A stretch of DNA of 64,000 nucleotides from Kuafuiihalomonas sp050331295 (GTDB lineage: Bacteria; Myxococcota; Kuafuiibacteriia; Kuafuiibacteriales; Kuafuiibacteriaceae): the NCBI GenBank assembly GCA_050331295.1, contig JBHJGZ010000004.1, positions 556,639-620,638 of the forward strand. Direction: 5' to 3'. The position numbers and the translations under genes were made by a program. Every line of letters begins with the position of its first letter. The stretch's first letter is position 1. Positions 1 through 8,492 of the stretch are shown here, piece after piece. The notes beneath the pieces are model-generated. The model did no database searches, was not told the origin of the DNA, and saw nothing but the letters and a program-made list of their open reading frames with translations.

Positions 1-366
1 GTCCTGCTCCAGGATCGCCAGACGGATCATTTCGCGGGCGACCGGACTATCCGGCAGGGTGATGAGCTTTTGAATGAACTTGCCACTCGGATCCTGGTCG
101 GACTCGAGCCCCCCGTTCCCAGGAAGAAAATGAAATGGGATCCAGACCAGACGGTTGGCCAAGGCAGCGAAGTTCTTGTAGTCGAGCGCTCGGTGGGCGG
201 TGGCGAGGCGTCGATACATCGCCCCGTTGTCGAAAACCACCAATCCTTCATCGGTCGCATCGTCCACGTACTGAGCCGCGTGGGCCACGGTCCTGGCACT
301 CGAGTCATCCAACCCGGCCACGCGACCCACGAGGTAGGTCACGGTGTGGTGAAAATCGATGTTCAC
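1..366 (-). CDS. DUF6765 family protein, partial (runs off the left edge)
   Basis: The minus strand is open from a GTG at 366 to the window edge (122 codons, no stop). The translation begins N-I-D-F-H-H and contains AQYVDDATDEG, a WIPFHFLPG motif and a SPVAREMI motif, which are the conserved blocks of the uncharacterised DUF6765 family. The histidine-rich distal part expected for the family would lie outside the window. The frame is also open for about 30 codons above the GTG, but that part shows no family similarity, so GTG is my preferred start. The gene follows the lipid kinase gene on the same strand after about 97 bases. Function is unknown; the family match rests on remembered motifs. 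Confidence 0.75.
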   Translation of the reverse strand, partial: MNIDFHHTVTYLVGRVAGLDDSSARTVAHAAQYVDDATDEGLVVFDNGAMYRRLATAHRALDYKNFAALANRLVWIPFHFLPGNGGLESDQDPSGKFIQKLITLPDSPVAREMIRLAILEQD

Positions 367-463
367 CGTCGCCCCATCATCCTGCCTGTTGATGGCGTTT
401 TGGTGACGCGGGACGACGTCGTCAGAGGCCCGGTCGATTCGGGATTTGGGACACTCCGCGTTT

Positions 464-1387
464 TCACCCCATCCTCACCCGCAACGCTCCAGGAACGATC
501 TGGAACCGAACCGGGAGTCGACCGAGTTGTTCACCATCGACATCGAGCAACACGTCCTTCGTTCGGTCCTTCGGTTCGGCGTAGACCACCGAACCGACCG
601 CGACCTGGACCGAGGACCATCGGTGCAATTCCCCTGAGTAGAGATCCCGAATGCGGACGAACTCTCCGATCCCGGCCTTCTTCTGGATCACGACTTGAAA
701 CCTCCCGTCATCCAGGCGTGCGCCGCGGGCGAAGCACATCCCTCCACCAAAATACGAACCATTGGCCACGGCTGCCGTCACTACCTTTCCCACGTACACC
801 TCCTCGTCGTCCACCGAGATGCGGACCTCCGGGGCCCGATACTCCAGGAGGGATTTGAGCATGGCCCAGCTGAAACTGGCGGACCGTAGCCGTTTCTTGC
901 TTGCGTTGACCTTGGCATCCACGAGCCCAGACAAGCCGAAGCTGGCGATATTGAGAAAATACCGGCTGCTGTCCAATTGTTCTTCGTTGGAATAGACCAG
1001 ATGGCCCGCGTCAACCCGCATGACGGGACCGTCGCGGAGGTGGCGCACCGCGTCCGGCAATCGGGTGGGAAGTCCAAGGTGCCGAGTGAAGTCTCCGCCG
1101 GTACCGAAACGCACGGGGGCCAGGCTAGGCCTAAGCTCCGCCGGGTGGACCATCAGACCGTTGACGGCTTCATTCAGGGTTCCATCCCCTCCGACTACCA
1201 CCAGCTCGTCATATCCCTCCGCGGTCGCCTGATCCGAAAGCCTGATTGCATCACCGGGTGCCAAGGTGAATTCGTGATCCCAATGCTCCAAGACACTGTC
1301 CAGAGCCCGTCGAAGCTCTGGCCAGCGACGTCCTGTGGTACCACCACCGCTGACCGGGTTGACGAGGACCAAACTCCGACGGGTCAC
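464..1387 (-). CDS. Diacylglycerol/sphingosine-type lipid kinase (YegS/BmrU family)
   Basis: This 307-residue protein has the DAGK catalytic signature: NPVSGGG near residue 10, VVGGDGTLNEAVNG around 62-76 and a GTGGDF variant of the usual GTGNDF near residue 95. A later YFGGGMCFARGARLDDG block is also typical. These enzymes phosphorylate a lipid hydroxyl with ATP at the inner membrane face. The start is the GTG at 1387 because it overlaps the upstream stop as GTGA, which implies translational coupling to the iron-sulfur gene. The longer open frame above it lies inside that gene and shows no kinase homology. The substrate cannot be told from sequence. Confidence 0.9.
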   Translation of the reverse strand: MTRRSLVLVNPVSGGGTTGRRWPELRRALDSVLEHWDHEFTLAPGDAIRLSDQATAEGYDELVVVGGDGTLNEAVNGLMVHPAELRPSLAPVRFGTGGDFTRHLGLPTRLPDAVRHLRDGPVMRVDAGHLVYSNEEQLDSSRYFLNIASFGLSGLVDAKVNASKKRLRSASFSWAMLKSLLEYRAPEVRISVDDEEVYVGKVVTAAVANGSYFGGGMCFARGARLDDGRFQVVIQKKAGIGEFVRIRDLYSGELHRWSSVQVAVGSVVYAEPKDRTKDVLLDVDGEQLGRLPVRFQIVPGALRVRMG

Positions 1388-2511
1388 ATGCGCACCAAAA
1401 GTCGGGACGGGTCTTCGATCACGATCGCTGGATCCGTTCGGGTCAAATGAGCTCGGCACCTCGGGCTCGGCGTAACGATGGTCGCCCCGTCGGGAGCCGT
1501 TGCTCTGATCGAATCGAGCCAGCGGTGGGCCATTGCCGTTGCGACGTCGGGAGCCGTCTGCGGCAGGAGCCCCGCCGCCCCGCAACAGTCGGCCGAAACC
1601 TCGATGACATTTTCTCCGGACGCCCTCTTCAGGATCCGAAAACCCGAACCTGGGATCCCAGCTTCTGCCTGATTGCAGTTGTCGACGAACACCACACTCT
1701 GGGCGTGGCTTTCCACCGAACGCTTTTCGGCGGGCAGGAGTCCGGCGACGAAGTCCACCGCCGAAACGACTTCGACCGTCAGATCGACGCCCACCTCCGC
1801 ATAGCGGGTCCTCATTCCGAGAGCACACGCCGGGTCGTGCACGACCAGGCGGCGAACGCCCCGCAGTCGCCCTTGCACCATCTGAGCGTGGGCCCGGAAA
1901 GCCTCCAATTCGCCTGCCCACCAGAGCGCCAACCCGCAGCACAAAGACGAGGCGGGCGTGACAGCCAACCGCCCTCGGGCCAGCAAGGAAAGCGCTTGCA
2001 GGAAATTCTGCGCCTCCTGAGGTCCCTGAGCCAAGCTAGCGCAGCCCGGCAGGAAGACATCATCGGCGACGCGGTCCAGGCTTCGGTCCGTCTGTTCGAG
2101 AACTGTCTGCAGAACGGGTCCGAAGTCTCGACCCTGCGGATTGCCGGCCACCGCGAACGCGCCACACACTTCTCGAACCTCTTCCGGTGCAGCCCCACGT
2201 TGAAACACGCGACTTCGGGCGAGACTCAACAAACCCGGAACATCGTTGCGGCTCGGACAGCTCGAGCGACAGGCACCACAGCCCGTGCATCGATACGGCA
2301 TCTCACCCGCAGCCTCGGCGGACAGCTCCCCACGACGTAGGTGTCGTGCAAGCGAGACCAACCGCTGGGGGGCCACCGACTCTCTACGCTCGGCGTTGGC
2401 AACCGGACATGCGGATCGACAAAACCCGGGACAGGAAGCGCAGAGATCCAAACGCTGATCCTCCTCATTCGAGGTAGGCGGCGCCATCGACGCCGCGTAG
2501 CCCACTCGCAC
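1384..2511 (-). CDS. GlcF-like iron-sulfur protein with two CCG domains
   Basis: The 375-residue protein opens with two ferredoxin-like cysteine clusters: C24, C27, C31, C35 followed by proline, and CTGCGACRSSCP near residue 75. Two CCG-type cysteine blocks follow: LPGCASLA with SLCCGLA, and DNCNQ with ADCCGAAG. This is the layout of GlcF, the electron-transfer subunit of glycolate oxidase and related lactate or glycerol-phosphate oxidases. It lies 39 bases after the tandem flavin oxidase and overlaps the lipid kinase by GTGA. It probably passes electrons from the flavin protein to a membrane acceptor. The reported start is GTG at 2511; an ATG at 2487 is an alternative and neither has a strong ribosome site. 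Confidence 0.88.
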   Translation of the reverse strand: MRVGYAASMAPPTSNEEDQRLDLCASCPGFCRSACPVANAERRESVAPQRLVSLARHLRRGELSAEAAGEMPYRCTGCGACRSSCPSRNDVPGLLSLARSRVFQRGAAPEEVREVCGAFAVAGNPQGRDFGPVLQTVLEQTDRSLDRVADDVFLPGCASLAQGPQEAQNFLQALSLLARGRLAVTPASSLCCGLALWWAGELEAFRAHAQMVQGRLRGVRRLVVHDPACALGMRTRYAEVGVDLTVEVVSAVDFVAGLLPAEKRSVESHAQSVVFVDNCNQAEAGIPGSGFRILKRASGENVIEVSADCCGAAGLLPQTAPDVATAMAHRWLDSIRATAPDGATIVTPSPRCRAHLTRTDPAIVIEDPSRLLVRM

Positions 2512-2550
2512 GCGCAGCGCAACCGAGCATTCCCTGGACGACAGACGGTC

Positions 2551-5376
2551 TCAGTCGTCGCGATCGGCCAGCAAGGCCGTCGGGTCGAGGTCTCGGACCA
2601 TGCGGGCCAGAACATCTTCGTAGGGTCCCGGTGTCGGTTCTCCTGGTCCGGTTCCCGCTGCCACGACGAAGCTTTGGGCATCGAGCGGGACGCGGCTTCG
2701 GCTGCCGGCCACGATTCGGCCACCTGCAGTCAAACCGGCGTCGACAACCGCTGAGCGGTCGGCGTTGCTCCTGAGCCGAGCCACCAGCGTCACGCCATCG
2801 GGCGTCATGAAATCCAGCCAAACCTCGCGGGAACCTGCGTTCTTCATGGCCTCGGCGCCGGCGACGGTGCGACTCCATCGCTGAGCGCATTCGACCACCA
2901 CATCGAAACGCCCCCCCTCCGCCGAGACGTCCGCGTCGAGGATGCGTCGGCCTCGGCTGGCGGAAACCGCACCCGACACCACCGCGGCCGCCGCCTCCTT
3001 GAGTTCAGCGGACGGGGAGAGGATCAAGACGGCGAGTCTCCAACCCGCCGGTGTCTCGACGAGGCGTGCGGCAGCCGGTCGAACGCCTCGCTGAAGGATT
3101 CGCCGCGCCGCCGTCGTGCCCGCTTCCAGGTCATTGAAACCGAACGTCATCTCCGCCCGATGCTCACTCCGAATCGCCACTCGAAGGGTCAGTTTGGTCA
3201 GAATCCCCATCCGACCATGCCCCCCGATGAAGAGTTGCTCCAGGCGGGGCCCGGCTGCGGTTTCGGGTACCGAGCGGCGCTCGACGGCGCTTCCATCGGG
3301 TAGAAGAGCGCGAAAGCCGAAGCAGATATCGGACAACTCGCCAAAACAGGTTCCTCGACGCACCAAGAGATTGCGCGCAACTCCGGCGCCAACCGAACGA
3401 TTCATCGCCCGAGGATGGACCGGTCCCAAGGTGAGGCCGTGGGTTCGAAGCAGTTCCTCGAGCCGTCCCACCAAGACCCCCGCCTCGACTTCGACGAACA
3501 AACTGTATTCGGACATGCGTCGAACGTTGGCGAGGCGACTCAGATCGAGCTGAACCGCCCTCGCCGGAGGGCGGAAACCAGTTTGATCGCAAAACACCGG
3601 CGTGCCTCGCGGTGCGGCGGTCCGAAGCAGGGCTGCTAGCGAGCCTTCGTCTGGAGGACGCACGATGGTCCTTCCGCCGGAACGGGTCATGTTGCGCTCT
3701 CCAACCGCGCGCCTGATCTCGTCGGGAAGCTCCGCCCGCGTTCCCGATACTTCGAAGGGTGGCCGCGTCGCCTCGCTGGGAAACTTTCCTGGATTGAGAA
3801 GTCCGGTCGGATCAAACGCCCGCTTGGCGCTCGAAAGAACCCGCATCCCTCCAGGCCCGACTTCCCGCAAGAGGGCGGTCTGCCGTGCGGGGCCCATCCC
3901 GCAGTGGTGGGAACAAGATCCGCCGGCTTCGTGACATGCGTTGAGGGCACTTCGCCACACACGGTCGTATCGATCCAGGCCTGATGTAGGTCGATGCGGG
4001 TCGTGAAGAAGAGCCGCGAAGGTGAAGTTGATCGCACAGCCCTCGGCGCGGCCGTGCGCGAAGTCGGCCATCACCACTGCTTCGCGGGCTAGCGAACGCT
4101 GGACGCTGCGGTATAGCGGAAGCACTCGATCCCACGTGGTCGAGACATCGAACCCATCGACGAACATGCCGGCCCTGGACCATCGTGTAAGGTCGAACAC
4201 GAATCCGTGGCCGCTTTGAAACCATCGCTCCGCCAAGCCCTCCGGTTCTCGATGGCCGCCTTCCCGCGAGAACAAGCTATCGGCGTCTCGAACTTGCGCC
4301 TCCACCTCGGCGGGCACTCCCTCGAAGGCCATGACCAACAACGCTTCGTGGGGCAGCGCCCGAAGACCTCGGTTGAACAAACGCGGGGCCGACATCAGGC
4401 CCCGCGCCGCTCGGCGCACCAAGCCTTCGGACAATCGCTCTAGGCTTCCCAGCTCTTGGCCGCCCCAAAGCCCTCTTCCCGCATTGCGCCGGTCGCTGAA
4501 AAGGGCCGCCCAGCGGTCCAGCCGCTGAATCTCCCCTTCCAGGAAAGACCGCACCATGACGGTCTGGAGTCGGTTGAACAAGCGAAAGCCAGCGGGCCGA
4601 ATATGGGCCCTCAACAAGCGGCGGACCGCTTCGAGACCCGCCTCGAGGTTCGGAAACACGTAGGCGATCCGACGTCGACCAGCCGGGAGCGGCCGCAGCC
4701 GAAGCTCGGCCGCCGTCACCACACCCAACGCGCCTTCGGAACCCAGGATCAGGCCGTTCGCATCGGGCCCGTCGATGGGCCGCGGGCCACCCTGCTGACG
4801 TCGAAGGTGTCCGGGTGTGACCACCTCGAGTCCATACAGGATGTCTTCGATCTTGCCGTAGCCAGTCGACAGCTGCCCTGCGGAACGGGTCGCGACCCAT
4901 CCGCCCACGGTCGAGAAAGCCAAGGACCCCGGTCGATGTCCCACCGTCAGATTGCGACGATTGAGCCACCCTTCCAATCTGGAGCCGAGCATGCCCGCTT
5001 CGACTTCGACGCGGAGGTCGTCGGGCTCGAAGCTGCGGACCGCGGCCATGCGCTTGACGTCGAGTACGACGCCTCCGTCCGGCGCCCGCGCGGCACCGAC
5101 CTGACCAGACCCGGCACCATAAGGCACCACTGGGACGCCGAGGGAGCGGAGCAGCACCAACACCCGACTGACATCCTGCGGAGACTCGGGCCAGACCACC
5201 GCCGACGGGGCCGCCGCGAAGCGACCCTCCTCGGCGAACATCCAGTCCCGGGTCCACGCGTCTCGGGCGTATGCGATGCGGTCCGCTTCGAGGCTCGAGA
5301 CATTCGAAGCGCCCACGATCCGGGCCAGATCGACCACCAGCGACGCGGGGGCAGGGGGTCGGGGAAGAAGCCCCAT
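2551..5376 (-). CDS. Tandem FAD-linked oxidase, AGPS/GlcD-like half fused to GlcE-like half
   Basis: This 941-residue protein holds two FAD-binding (PCMH-type) modules in one chain. The first covers about residues 45-230, with PYGAGSG at 85-91 and a GKIEDILYGLEVV block. It is followed by a C-terminal oxidase region resembling alkyl-DHAP synthase (GGSCSHHCGMG near 490, LLNPGKF near 528). The second module covers about 575-760 (IGGHGRMGILTKL near 722). Single-domain relatives are 450-550 residues. E. coli GlcD and GlcE are separate proteins, so this looks like their fusion, with GlcF encoded directly downstream. Substrate unknown: an alpha-hydroxy acid (glycolate/lactate type) or a lipid-related substrate, given the adjacent lipid kinase. 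ATG start at 5376. Confidence 0.88.
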   Translation of the reverse strand: MGLLPRPPAPASLVVDLARIVGASNVSSLEADRIAYARDAWTRDWMFAEEGRFAAAPSAVVWPESPQDVSRVLVLLRSLGVPVVPYGAGSGQVGAARAPDGGVVLDVKRMAAVRSFEPDDLRVEVEAGMLGSRLEGWLNRRNLTVGHRPGSLAFSTVGGWVATRSAGQLSTGYGKIEDILYGLEVVTPGHLRRQQGGPRPIDGPDANGLILGSEGALGVVTAAELRLRPLPAGRRRIAYVFPNLEAGLEAVRRLLRAHIRPAGFRLFNRLQTVMVRSFLEGEIQRLDRWAALFSDRRNAGRGLWGGQELGSLERLSEGLVRRAARGLMSAPRLFNRGLRALPHEALLVMAFEGVPAEVEAQVRDADSLFSREGGHREPEGLAERWFQSGHGFVFDLTRWSRAGMFVDGFDVSTTWDRVLPLYRSVQRSLAREAVVMADFAHGRAEGCAINFTFAALLHDPHRPTSGLDRYDRVWRSALNACHEAGGSCSHHCGMGPARQTALLREVGPGGMRVLSSAKRAFDPTGLLNPGKFPSEATRPPFEVSGTRAELPDEIRRAVGERNMTRSGGRTIVRPPDEGSLAALLRTAAPRGTPVFCDQTGFRPPARAVQLDLSRLANVRRMSEYSLFVEVEAGVLVGRLEELLRTHGLTLGPVHPRAMNRSVGAGVARNLLVRRGTCFGELSDICFGFRALLPDGSAVERRSVPETAAGPRLEQLFIGGHGRMGILTKLTLRVAIRSEHRAEMTFGFNDLEAGTTAARRILQRGVRPAAARLVETPAGWRLAVLILSPSAELKEAAAAVVSGAVSASRGRRILDADVSAEGGRFDVVVECAQRWSRTVAGAEAMKNAGSREVWLDFMTPDGVTLVARLRSNADRSAVVDAGLTAGGRIVAGSRSRVPLDAQSFVVAAGTGPGEPTPGPYEDVLARMVRDLDPTALLADRDD

Positions 5377-5452
5377 GAACGGGACTTAAATCGATTCGTG
5401 ACCCAGGCGAAGCGCCTTTTTCTTCTTCGAAGCACCATGCCATGGTCGTCCC
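5377..5452. promoter_or_regulatory. Divergent intergenic region, FAD oxidase operon / PilZ-like gene
   Basis: This 76-base gap separates two divergently transcribed genes and must hold promoters or leader sequence for both. I see no clear sigma-70 -35/-10 pair. A pyrimidine-rich run (cctttttcttcttcg) lies near 5415. Confidence 0.35.
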
Positions 5453-6637
5453 ATGGGACCTCCGTTCGGGGTGCGCCTCACGTACACCCAGGGAGCATCC
5501 TTTGCTCGCGACCATCGGGACTATTTCGTCCATGGCGGCGGCGTCGTGGGGCTTGCCATGGAGGCCAATTTGCAAATGGCTCTATGGATCGAGGTGCCGG
5601 AAGCCGAGCCTTTCCATCTGATGATTCGGACCGGTCAGGCCGTGCCCACACTGGGGACCATCGTGACGTTCGAGCCAGCCGAACAGCCGGAACGGGATCG
5701 GATGCGCGCGTGGTGCGAAGCGTTCCCAGACGAGCCGGCCGCGCCGGGCATCGATCCGCCTCGGGTGACGTGGCTTGCCGATTCGACTCCTCCGGGTTCG
5801 GCGCCCGCGATCGATGCGGCTGCCTCGCCGCCGGACTCGGAATCCGAATCCGCTTCCGAGGATGTGGTATACACGCTGAAATACAGCACGTTGCGCTGCT
5901 TCTGGCAGGCTCGCTCCGACTTCGAAACGGGCTGGCTGAGTATCCCGATGCGAGAAGAAGCGCTCACCGTTGGCGCGACGGTGCAAGTCAAACTTCAGCT
6001 CCCAGGTCGGAACATCTTCGAGTTGTGGGGGACCGTTGAAACGATCGAGGCAACCCGAACCCATCTGCGTCTGCTCGAAGATCAAGAGAGTCTTCAGGAT
6101 GTTCTGCGGCATCTCGAGTCCCGAGCGGCGAGAATCCGGCTACAAGGAGAAGAGGAGCGAGACGACCCGATGGAGCCTCCGGTGGTTCGCCGTCTCGAGA
6201 TCCAAGCCCAGGCAGATGATGACCTCACGGAGCGTCTCCCGATCCGGCAGCGTCTTCGAAGAATGACCATGGAAGAGAAGATTAATCTCGCCCTGAGCGG
6301 TGACCGGGAGATGCGCATGGCGTTGGCGGGCGATACGAATCGCGCAATCCATCCCTACCTTCTCAAGAATGCGAAGATCACGATCAACGAAATCGCTCAT
6401 CTGGCTCGACTCCCGACGACCAATCCAGACGTTCTGGAGCGAATCGCGGACAATCCTCAATACATTCAAAATAGTGCGGTGGTGAAGAGCCTGGTTTTCA
6501 ATCCCAAGACTTCCATCTCGACTTCGGTTCGGCTCTTGGATCGTCTCCCCCGAGGGGATCTCATCGCCCTCTCGAAGCGTACCACGATGCACCATCGACT
6601 GGTGATGGCGGCCAAGAAGAAGCTCGGCGTCTCTTGA
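5453..6637 (+). CDS. PilZ-like domain protein with C-terminal helical repeat region
   Basis: The 394-residue protein has two beta-rich segments resembling PilZ folds (about residues 1-95 and 140-220), separated by an acidic, proline- and serine-rich linker. Neither segment shows the RxxxR and D/NxSxxG cyclic-di-GMP motifs, so ligand binding is doubtful. The C-terminal 150 residues are helical with short repeats (TNRAIHPYLLKN, NPDVLERIADN, NPKTSISTSV), like an alpha-solenoid of leucine/HEAT type. No signal peptide or membrane segment is visible, so it is probably a cytoplasmic adaptor. It is transcribed alone, converging on aspS. Start ATG 5453; the downstream GTG at about 5470 is possible. 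Confidence 0.6.
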   Translation: MGPPFGVRLTYTQGASFARDHRDYFVHGGGVVGLAMEANLQMALWIEVPEAEPFHLMIRTGQAVPTLGTIVTFEPAEQPERDRMRAWCEAFPDEPAAPGIDPPRVTWLADSTPPGSAPAIDAAASPPDSESESASEDVVYTLKYSTLRCFWQARSDFETGWLSIPMREEALTVGATVQVKLQLPGRNIFELWGTVETIEATRTHLRLLEDQESLQDVLRHLESRAARIRLQGEEERDDPMEPPVVRRLEIQAQADDDLTERLPIRQRLRRMTMEEKINLALSGDREMRMALAGDTNRAIHPYLLKNAKITINEIAHLARLPTTNPDVLERIADNPQYIQNSAVVKSLVFNPKTSISTSVRLLDRLPRGDLIALSKRTTMHHRLVMAAKKKLGVS

Positions 6638-6645
6638 TGTTCTGT

Positions 6646-8433
6646 TCAGACCGTAGACTTGATCGCGAGGTCGGCGCACTGCTGCGGTGCGATCGGGGTG
6701 GGTGCTCCCGACATCAAGTCGAGACCGCGTGAAGTCTTCGGAAAGGGTATCACGTCGCGAAGGGACGACGCTCCCGCGAGGACCATCGCGATGCGGTCCA
6801 TCCCCGCGGCGATTCCGGCGTGTGGGGGCGCTCCGTACGAAAGTGCGTCCAGCAAGAATCCGAACTTCGCTCGCTGCTCTTCCGGGCCGATGGACAGGGC
6901 GTCGAAGACCTTGGCTTGGACGTCCGAACGGTGGATTCGAACGGAACCGCCCGCTATCTCGTATCCGTTCAACACGAGGTCATATGCCCGGGCGCGGCAC
7001 GCTCCCGGGTCCGTCGCCAGTCGATCGACATCTTCCTCCCTGGGGCTCGTGAATGGATGGTGCGCTGCCACGTAGCGATCCGACTCCTCGTCATGCTCGA
7101 AGAGCGGAAACTCCGTGATCCAAAGAATGCTCCACTTCGAGGTAGGAATCATCTGAAACTTTTCCGCCAGGTGAAGCCGGAGATGGTTCAGCACCATGTG
7201 AACTTTTTTGGGGGTCCCGAACTGCATCAACAGGACGTCCCCCTCTTCCGCCCCAGTCGCCTCGCTGATCGCAATCTGGCAGGCGGAGTCGAGGCCCTTG
7301 GAGAACGGAGATTGCGTCCAGGTTCGATCCTTCGCCACCTTCGCCCGGCCCATCCCGGGTGCTCCGACCCCTTTTGCCTCCGCCTCGAGCTTGTCGATCT
7401 CGGCGCGCGACAGCGGATACGCATTGGGAACGCGAAGTGCCTTGATCATCTGCTTCGCGTCGATTGTCGACTTGAACAGTGGATGACCTCCCCCCTCGTG
7501 AGCGGCGACAACATCCGTGATGATGGTGTGTTCGAGGCCGAAGCGCGTATCCGGCTTGTCGCTTCCGTACCTTTCCATGGCTTCGTCGTACGACATGCAT
7601 GGAAAGCTCTCCGACAACTCGATGCCCAATCCCACCCGGAACATCTCTCGCATCACCGTTTCCATGACGGATTGAACGTCTCGTTCCTGTCCAAAGGAGA
7701 GCTCCAAATCGATCTGTGTGAATTCAGGCTGTCTGTCCAGCCGAAGGTCTTCGTCCCGAAAGCATCGTGTGATCTGAAAGTACCGATCATAACCAGCAAT
7801 CATGAACAGCTGCTTGAAGAGCTGTGGACTCTCTGCCAGCGCGTAGAAAGAACCGGGGTTCAGACGAGAAGGAACGAGAAAGTTCCGCGCGCCACCTGGG
7901 GTGTACTTGACCATGAACGGAGTCTCCAGTTCGAGGAACCCGAGTTCCGAAAGGCTTTGGCGAGCCGCTTGAGTCAAACGAGAGCGCAACATCAAGTTCT
8001 TTTGAAGCGATGGACGGCGAAGATCGAGATAGCGATACTGGAGCCGCTTGTCTTCGAATGTGTCGACGTCATCCCGGATTTCGAAAGGAGGGGTCTTGGA
8101 GGGATTGAATACCTCGATCTTGCGGGCCACGACCTCGATCTCTCCCGTAGCGAGCTCAGCGTTCACCATATCGCCTCGGCTGCGAACCGTTCCTTCGATG
8201 CCGACGACGTACTCGGTCCGCAGCCGCGACGCTTCGGCGTGCACGTTCGCGTCGTCTGACGCGTCAACGACCACCTGGACCGTCCCCTCTCGGTCCCTGA
8301 CGTCGATGAACACAACGCCTCCTTTGTCGCGCTGGCGGCCGACCCAGCCCATCAAGACCACGCTGTGTCCCACGTGCTCGGCACGGAGGGCGCCACACAT
8401 ATGCGTGCGCCCAACGTCCATGAGAGATGACAT
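6646..8433 (-). CDS. aspS: Aspartate--tRNA ligase (AspRS, class II)
   Basis: The 595-residue product matches bacterial AspRS in length and layout: N-terminal OB-fold anticodon domain (GWVGRQRDKGG...DVRDREG), class II motif 2 (FRDEDLRLDRQPEF), the bacterial GAD insertion and motif 3 with GMDR near the end. I place the start at ATG 8433 (MSSLMDVGRTH); the open frame upstream adds 37 residues without homology and would run into the preceding gene. Within the GWV...RD segment, the position equivalent to His31 of the non-discriminating P. aeruginosa enzyme is Lys, followed by GG, so tRNA specificity (Asp only, or Asp and Asn) is unclear. It charges tRNA-Asp in the cytoplasm. Confidence 0.97.
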   Translation of the reverse strand: MSSLMDVGRTHMCGALRAEHVGHSVVLMGWVGRQRDKGGVVFIDVRDREGTVQVVVDASDDANVHAEASRLRTEYVVGIEGTVRSRGDMVNAELATGEIEVVARKIEVFNPSKTPPFEIRDDVDTFEDKRLQYRYLDLRRPSLQKNLMLRSRLTQAARQSLSELGFLELETPFMVKYTPGGARNFLVPSRLNPGSFYALAESPQLFKQLFMIAGYDRYFQITRCFRDEDLRLDRQPEFTQIDLELSFGQERDVQSVMETVMREMFRVGLGIELSESFPCMSYDEAMERYGSDKPDTRFGLEHTIITDVVAAHEGGGHPLFKSTIDAKQMIKALRVPNAYPLSRAEIDKLEAEAKGVGAPGMGRAKVAKDRTWTQSPFSKGLDSACQIAISEATGAEEGDVLLMQFGTPKKVHMVLNHLRLHLAEKFQMIPTSKWSILWITEFPLFEHDEESDRYVAAHHPFTSPREEDVDRLATDPGACRARAYDLVLNGYEIAGGSVRIHRSDVQAKVFDALSIGPEEQRAKFGFLLDALSYGAPPHAGIAAGMDRIAMVLAGASSLRDVIPFPKTSRGLDLMSGAPTPIAPQQCADLAIKSTV

Positions 8434-8492
8434 TGAGGCGCGGTAGCGCGGACCCTCAAGGACGTCAATTCGATGGGCGCATCGGCACGGCG

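Noticed and set aside
4456..6039. Plus-strand open frame of 527 codons
   Set aside because: It overlaps the fused flavin oxidase and the start of the PilZ-like gene in wrong frames and has no recognisable domain.
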